In this document: positions 62,363-64,000 of the stretch, one piece after another
Numbering within the stretch: the stretch's first letter is position 1
How the letters are laid out: every line of letters begins with the position of its first letter
From: a virus
IMG/VR virus record: IMGVR_UViG_3300046170_000313
Coordinates: 1 to 64,000 of that record
Strand: one strand, 5' to 3'
Length of the DNA: 64,000 bases
Position numbers and translations under genes: made by a program
Notes under the pieces: generated by a model
Database searches by the model: none
Told to the model about the DNA's origin: nothing
Seen by the model: the letters and a program-made list of their open reading frames with translations, nothing else

Positions 62363-62797
62363 TTACAGATAATCTTTCCTTCTATGCGCTTCTGGAATAA
62401 CTTTCTTAAGGAAAACTGTTAGGAGTCCATCTTCAAAAGTAACTGATCCAACTTCAGTATCTTCTGACAGTGCCCATACTCTAATAAAAGATCTTTGAGC
62501 CATGCCTTTATAAGCATAATCAACTTTCTCATCGGAACTCTCTTTCTTGCCCTCAATAAAGAGTTTTCCATTTTCAGTATATACATCAACTTCTTTACGC
62601 TTAAATCCAGCTAATGCAATTTCAAGTTTAGATTCATTGTGATTTATATTGATAAGATTATATGGTGGATAATTTGATTGAGATTCGTGAAGGTTAAATA
62701 GACGATCAAAGTATTCATCCATACCAATACTATTCTTTGTGATTCTATCCATCAGTGCAGGAAGATCCGACGCAGTATAGCGCATGAGGTTAGTCAT
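62363..62797 (-). CDS. Hsp20-family small heat-shock protein
   Basis: 144 residues. Alpha-crystallin domain: YPPYNLININHNESKLEIAL, FKRKEVDVYTENGKLFIEGK, then FIRVWALSEDTEVGSVTFED and GLLTVFLKKVIPE (G-L-L-x-V/I motif). C-terminal RRKDYL. A chaperone common in T4-like cyanophages, probably aiding folding of phage scaffolding or fibres. It has its own late promoter (62857) just after a terminator. Confidence 0.92.
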   Translation of the reverse strand: MTNLMRYTASDLPALMDRITKNSIGMDEYFDRLFNLHESQSNYPPYNLININHNESKLEIALAGFKRKEVDVYTENGKLFIEGKKESSDEKVDYAYKGMAQRSFIRVWALSEDTEVGSVTFEDGLLTVFLKKVIPEAHRRKDYL

Positions 62798-62856
62798 TAT
62801 TGTAGCTCCTTTTTAAAGCGAGTTTGTGTTGTGTGGACCCTTACGGCATCCATACA

Positions 62857-62864
62857 TATTTATA
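62857..62864 (-). promoter_or_regulatory. T4-type late promoter TATAAATA
   Basis: Exact octamer upstream of hsp20, ten bases beyond the end of the terminator's T-run (62874). Confidence 0.8.
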
Positions 62865-62873
62865 ACATGATAC

Positions 62874-62904
62874 AAAAAAAGAGGCAAGGTGATAACCGTA
62901 CCTC
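62874..62904 (-). terminator. Rho-independent terminator after regA
   Basis: Minus strand: 10-bp stem GAGGTACGGT/ACCTTGCCTC (one mismatch, one wobble), loop TATC, then seven T residues (62880-62874). Ends the gp62-regA transcript before the hsp20 late promoter. Confidence 0.85.
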
Positions 62905-62929
62905 TTTATAGGGTGTTCCGACTTTCGTA

Positions 62930-62949
62930 GAGACCGCACGAAAGGTCTC
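62930..62949 (-). other. Hairpin just after the regA stop
   Basis: Stem GAGACC/GGTCTC (6 bp, perfect) with an 8-base loop, between the regA stop (62958) and the main terminator. No T-run; perhaps a stabilising 3' element. Confidence 0.55.
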
Positions 62950-62957
62950 AGTTTTAT

Positions 62958-63398
62958 TTAGTTATTTTCAGTTGTCTTAACTTTTTTCCCAATATTATAT
63001 TTTTGCTCAAGAATCCATTCACTTTTTTCCTTATAAGGAAGAACTTTGATTTGATTTAAAGGAGCAATGTCAGTAATCATCTCTGGATTTACTACATCAA
63101 CTAATCCCCAATCAAATAATAGTTTTACAATCCTATTTCTTCTCTGAAGATCATTGACAGTAAGGTTCGTGTTCTTGCCATCAAGAGCAAACAACTCCTT
63201 AAAATGAGTAATATAATATTTCCCCTGTTTATGGAGAATGTGAGCACTCTGATAAAGCTTTTTCTCTTTCCTAGAAGCAACTCCAATACGAGTCAAAGTT
63301 TCACGAACTTTTAGAAAATCATCAGGTTCTCCCAAAGTTATTTCAATCATCATCCCAGGGTTCCAGTTCGCCTGAGGTTCAACAATTTGATTTTCCAT
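62958..63398 (-). CDS. regA: Translational repressor RegA
   Basis: 146 residues from ATG 63398 (MENQIVEPQANWNPGMMIEI); an ATG at 63353 or 63350 would give the ~131-residue core like T4 RegA (122). The core matches: MIEITLGEPDDFLKVRETLT, YQSAHILHKQGKYYITHFKE, and C-terminal EQKYNIG. It binds start regions of early phage mRNAs and represses translation. It overlaps gp62 by 20 nt at the longer start. Twin hairpins follow. Confidence 0.9.
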   Translation of the reverse strand: MENQIVEPQANWNPGMMIEITLGEPDDFLKVRETLTRIGVASRKEKKLYQSAHILHKQGKYYITHFKELFALDGKNTNLTVNDLQRRNRIVKLLFDWGLVDVVNPEMITDIAPLNQIKVLPYKEKSEWILEQKYNIGKKVKTTENN

Positions 63399-63771
63399 TT
63401 TTTCCACCAGTTTCAAGTTTAGATTTTATAATGTCGATCTGTTTACTATTTAGTATTTTCAAAACTTGATGTGCTTTTTGGTCACTATAACCATAATATT
63501 TTTTGATGGCGTCTAGATTATCAACTTTCTCTTTCTTTAACCAAGGAGAAAATCTTTTTTTTACTCTAAGAGCATGTAGATAATAACTATACTGCATGTC
63601 TTTTGGTAAATGATGATACATATTCATTTGATTTGAATGAATCAAAGAATCCACATGAGAGGAAAGACATTTGTTCACAATAAAAGGTGGATAATCTTTT
63701 GCATCCGAAGGATTTTCAACAAGATTATTCTTGAGATGATTAACAGAATTCAACCAATCTTTTAGTTCCAT
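63379..63771 (-). CDS. gp62: Clamp-loader small subunit (T4 gp62-like)
   Basis: 130 residues, shorter than T4 gp62 (187) but usual for cyanophages. MELKDWLNSVNHLKNNLVEN, then YPPFIVNKCLSSHVDSLIHS (P-P-F-I-V-N motif), MNMYHHLPKDMQYSYYLHAL and the basic RVKKRFSPWLKKEK. With gp44 it loads the sliding clamp gp45. Stop of the upstream small gene overlaps its ATG (TAATG). Confidence 0.88.
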   Translation of the reverse strand: MELKDWLNSVNHLKNNLVENPSDAKDYPPFIVNKCLSSHVDSLIHSNQMNMYHHLPKDMQYSYYLHALRVKKRFSPWLKKEKVDNLDAIKKYYGYSDQKAHQVLKILNSKQIDIIKSKLETGGKNGKSNC

Positions 63772-63914
63772 TATTTAAATACGGCAGTAACGCTTACAAC
63801 TTTTGCACCTGGATTACGAGCAAGGGTAACATTTTTTGCATCTTGATAATCTGTTGCGACTACTTCTTCAGCAAAGACTTGCCCTGCTTTATACAAATTT
63901 ACTTGACATTTCAT
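63771..63914 (-). CDS. Small conserved cyanophage protein (47 residues)
   Basis: MKCQVNLYKAGQVFAEEVVA, then TDYQDAKNVTLARNPGAKVV and SVTAVFK. Beta-alpha-beta layout with LARNPGAKVVSVTA; a very similar small protein is, as I recall, placed between gp44 and gp62 in many T4-like cyanophages. Start ATG 63914; it lies inside the end of the next upstream frame. Function unknown. Confidence 0.65.
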   Translation of the reverse strand: MKCQVNLYKAGQVFAEEVVATDYQDAKNVTLARNPGAKVVSVTAVFK

Positions 63915-64000
63915 AGTTAAACAAAATAAGTTCTTTCCTATCCCTCTGCTCTCGCATATAGTCGCCTACAGATCTCATCGTATAAGTAAGATCAAACTCA
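63889..64000 (-). CDS. C-terminal end of an upstream gene, cut by the window edge
   Basis: The only open frame from base 64000 down reads EFDLTYTMRSVGDYMREQRD then RKELILFNYEMSSKFV and a TAA at 63891-63889. It continues beyond the window. By order gp44 would be expected near here, but the residues do not identify it. It overlaps the 47-residue gene. Confidence 0.4.
   Translation of the reverse strand, partial: EFDLTYTMRSVGDYMREQRDRKELILFNYEMSSKFV

Overview
This window reads as a large piece of a T4-like myovirus (cyanomyovirus) of marine picocyanobacteria. T4 core replication genes are recognisable from their motifs: DNA polymerase gp43, clamp-loader subunit gp62, RegA, UvsX, DnaB-like helicase gp41, primase gp61 and NrdA/NrdB. 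They sit beside genes typical of cyanophages: heme oxygenase, a CpeT-type bilin lyase, an Hsp20 chaperone, MazG, a 2-oxoglutarate oxygenase, and many small overlapping reading frames. The DNA is AT-rich. Every confident gene but one is on the minus strand; the exception is a GIY-YIG homing-type endonuclease at 42.6-43.3 kb. T4-type late promoter octamers (TATAAATA) lie upstream of several genes, and host sigma70-like promoters cluster around a four-tRNA island.

Layout. 1-25.5 kb holds virion fibre/appendage genes. These are a giant Gly-X-Gln collagen-like protein that leaves the window at base 1 and carries a frame lesion at 1846-1850, a 3351-residue repeat protein, and two copies of a paired gene cassette on either side of the giant gene. 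25.5-26.7 kb holds cpeT and ho1, overlapping by 4 nt. 26.7-38.6 kb is a tightly overlapped glycan operon. It makes and probably diverts GDP-4-keto-6-deoxymannose (cupin, gmd, fcl, a ColD-like enzyme) and encodes GT11 and GT10 fucosyltransferases, an ABO-type GT6, a sulfotransferase, GT25, HtrL-like and GT4 enzymes. A C-terminal scrap of a second gmd is stranded inside it. 38.8-41.3 kb is a small-gene island with tRNA-Met(CAU), tRNA-Pro(UGG), tRNA-Ser(UGA), tRNA-Arg(UCU), strong promoters and a candidate structured RNA. 41.4-50.3 kb has a putative internal head protein, the endonuclease and a remnant of a relative, nrdB/nrdA, primase and small genes. 50.4-55.3 kb carries large acidic/basic putative head proteins and a nucleotidyltransferase-like protein. 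55.3-64 kb is the replication block.

Most striking is the block just downstream of the polymerase. The gp43 reading frame stops at residue 719. The next ~345 nt still encode recognisable thumb and clamp-binding C-terminal sequence, but broken by several stops and frame changes.

Limits: all names come from reading motifs by eye. No database search, structure prediction or RNA folding was run. Many small cyanophage genes are recognisable only as conserved unknowns.
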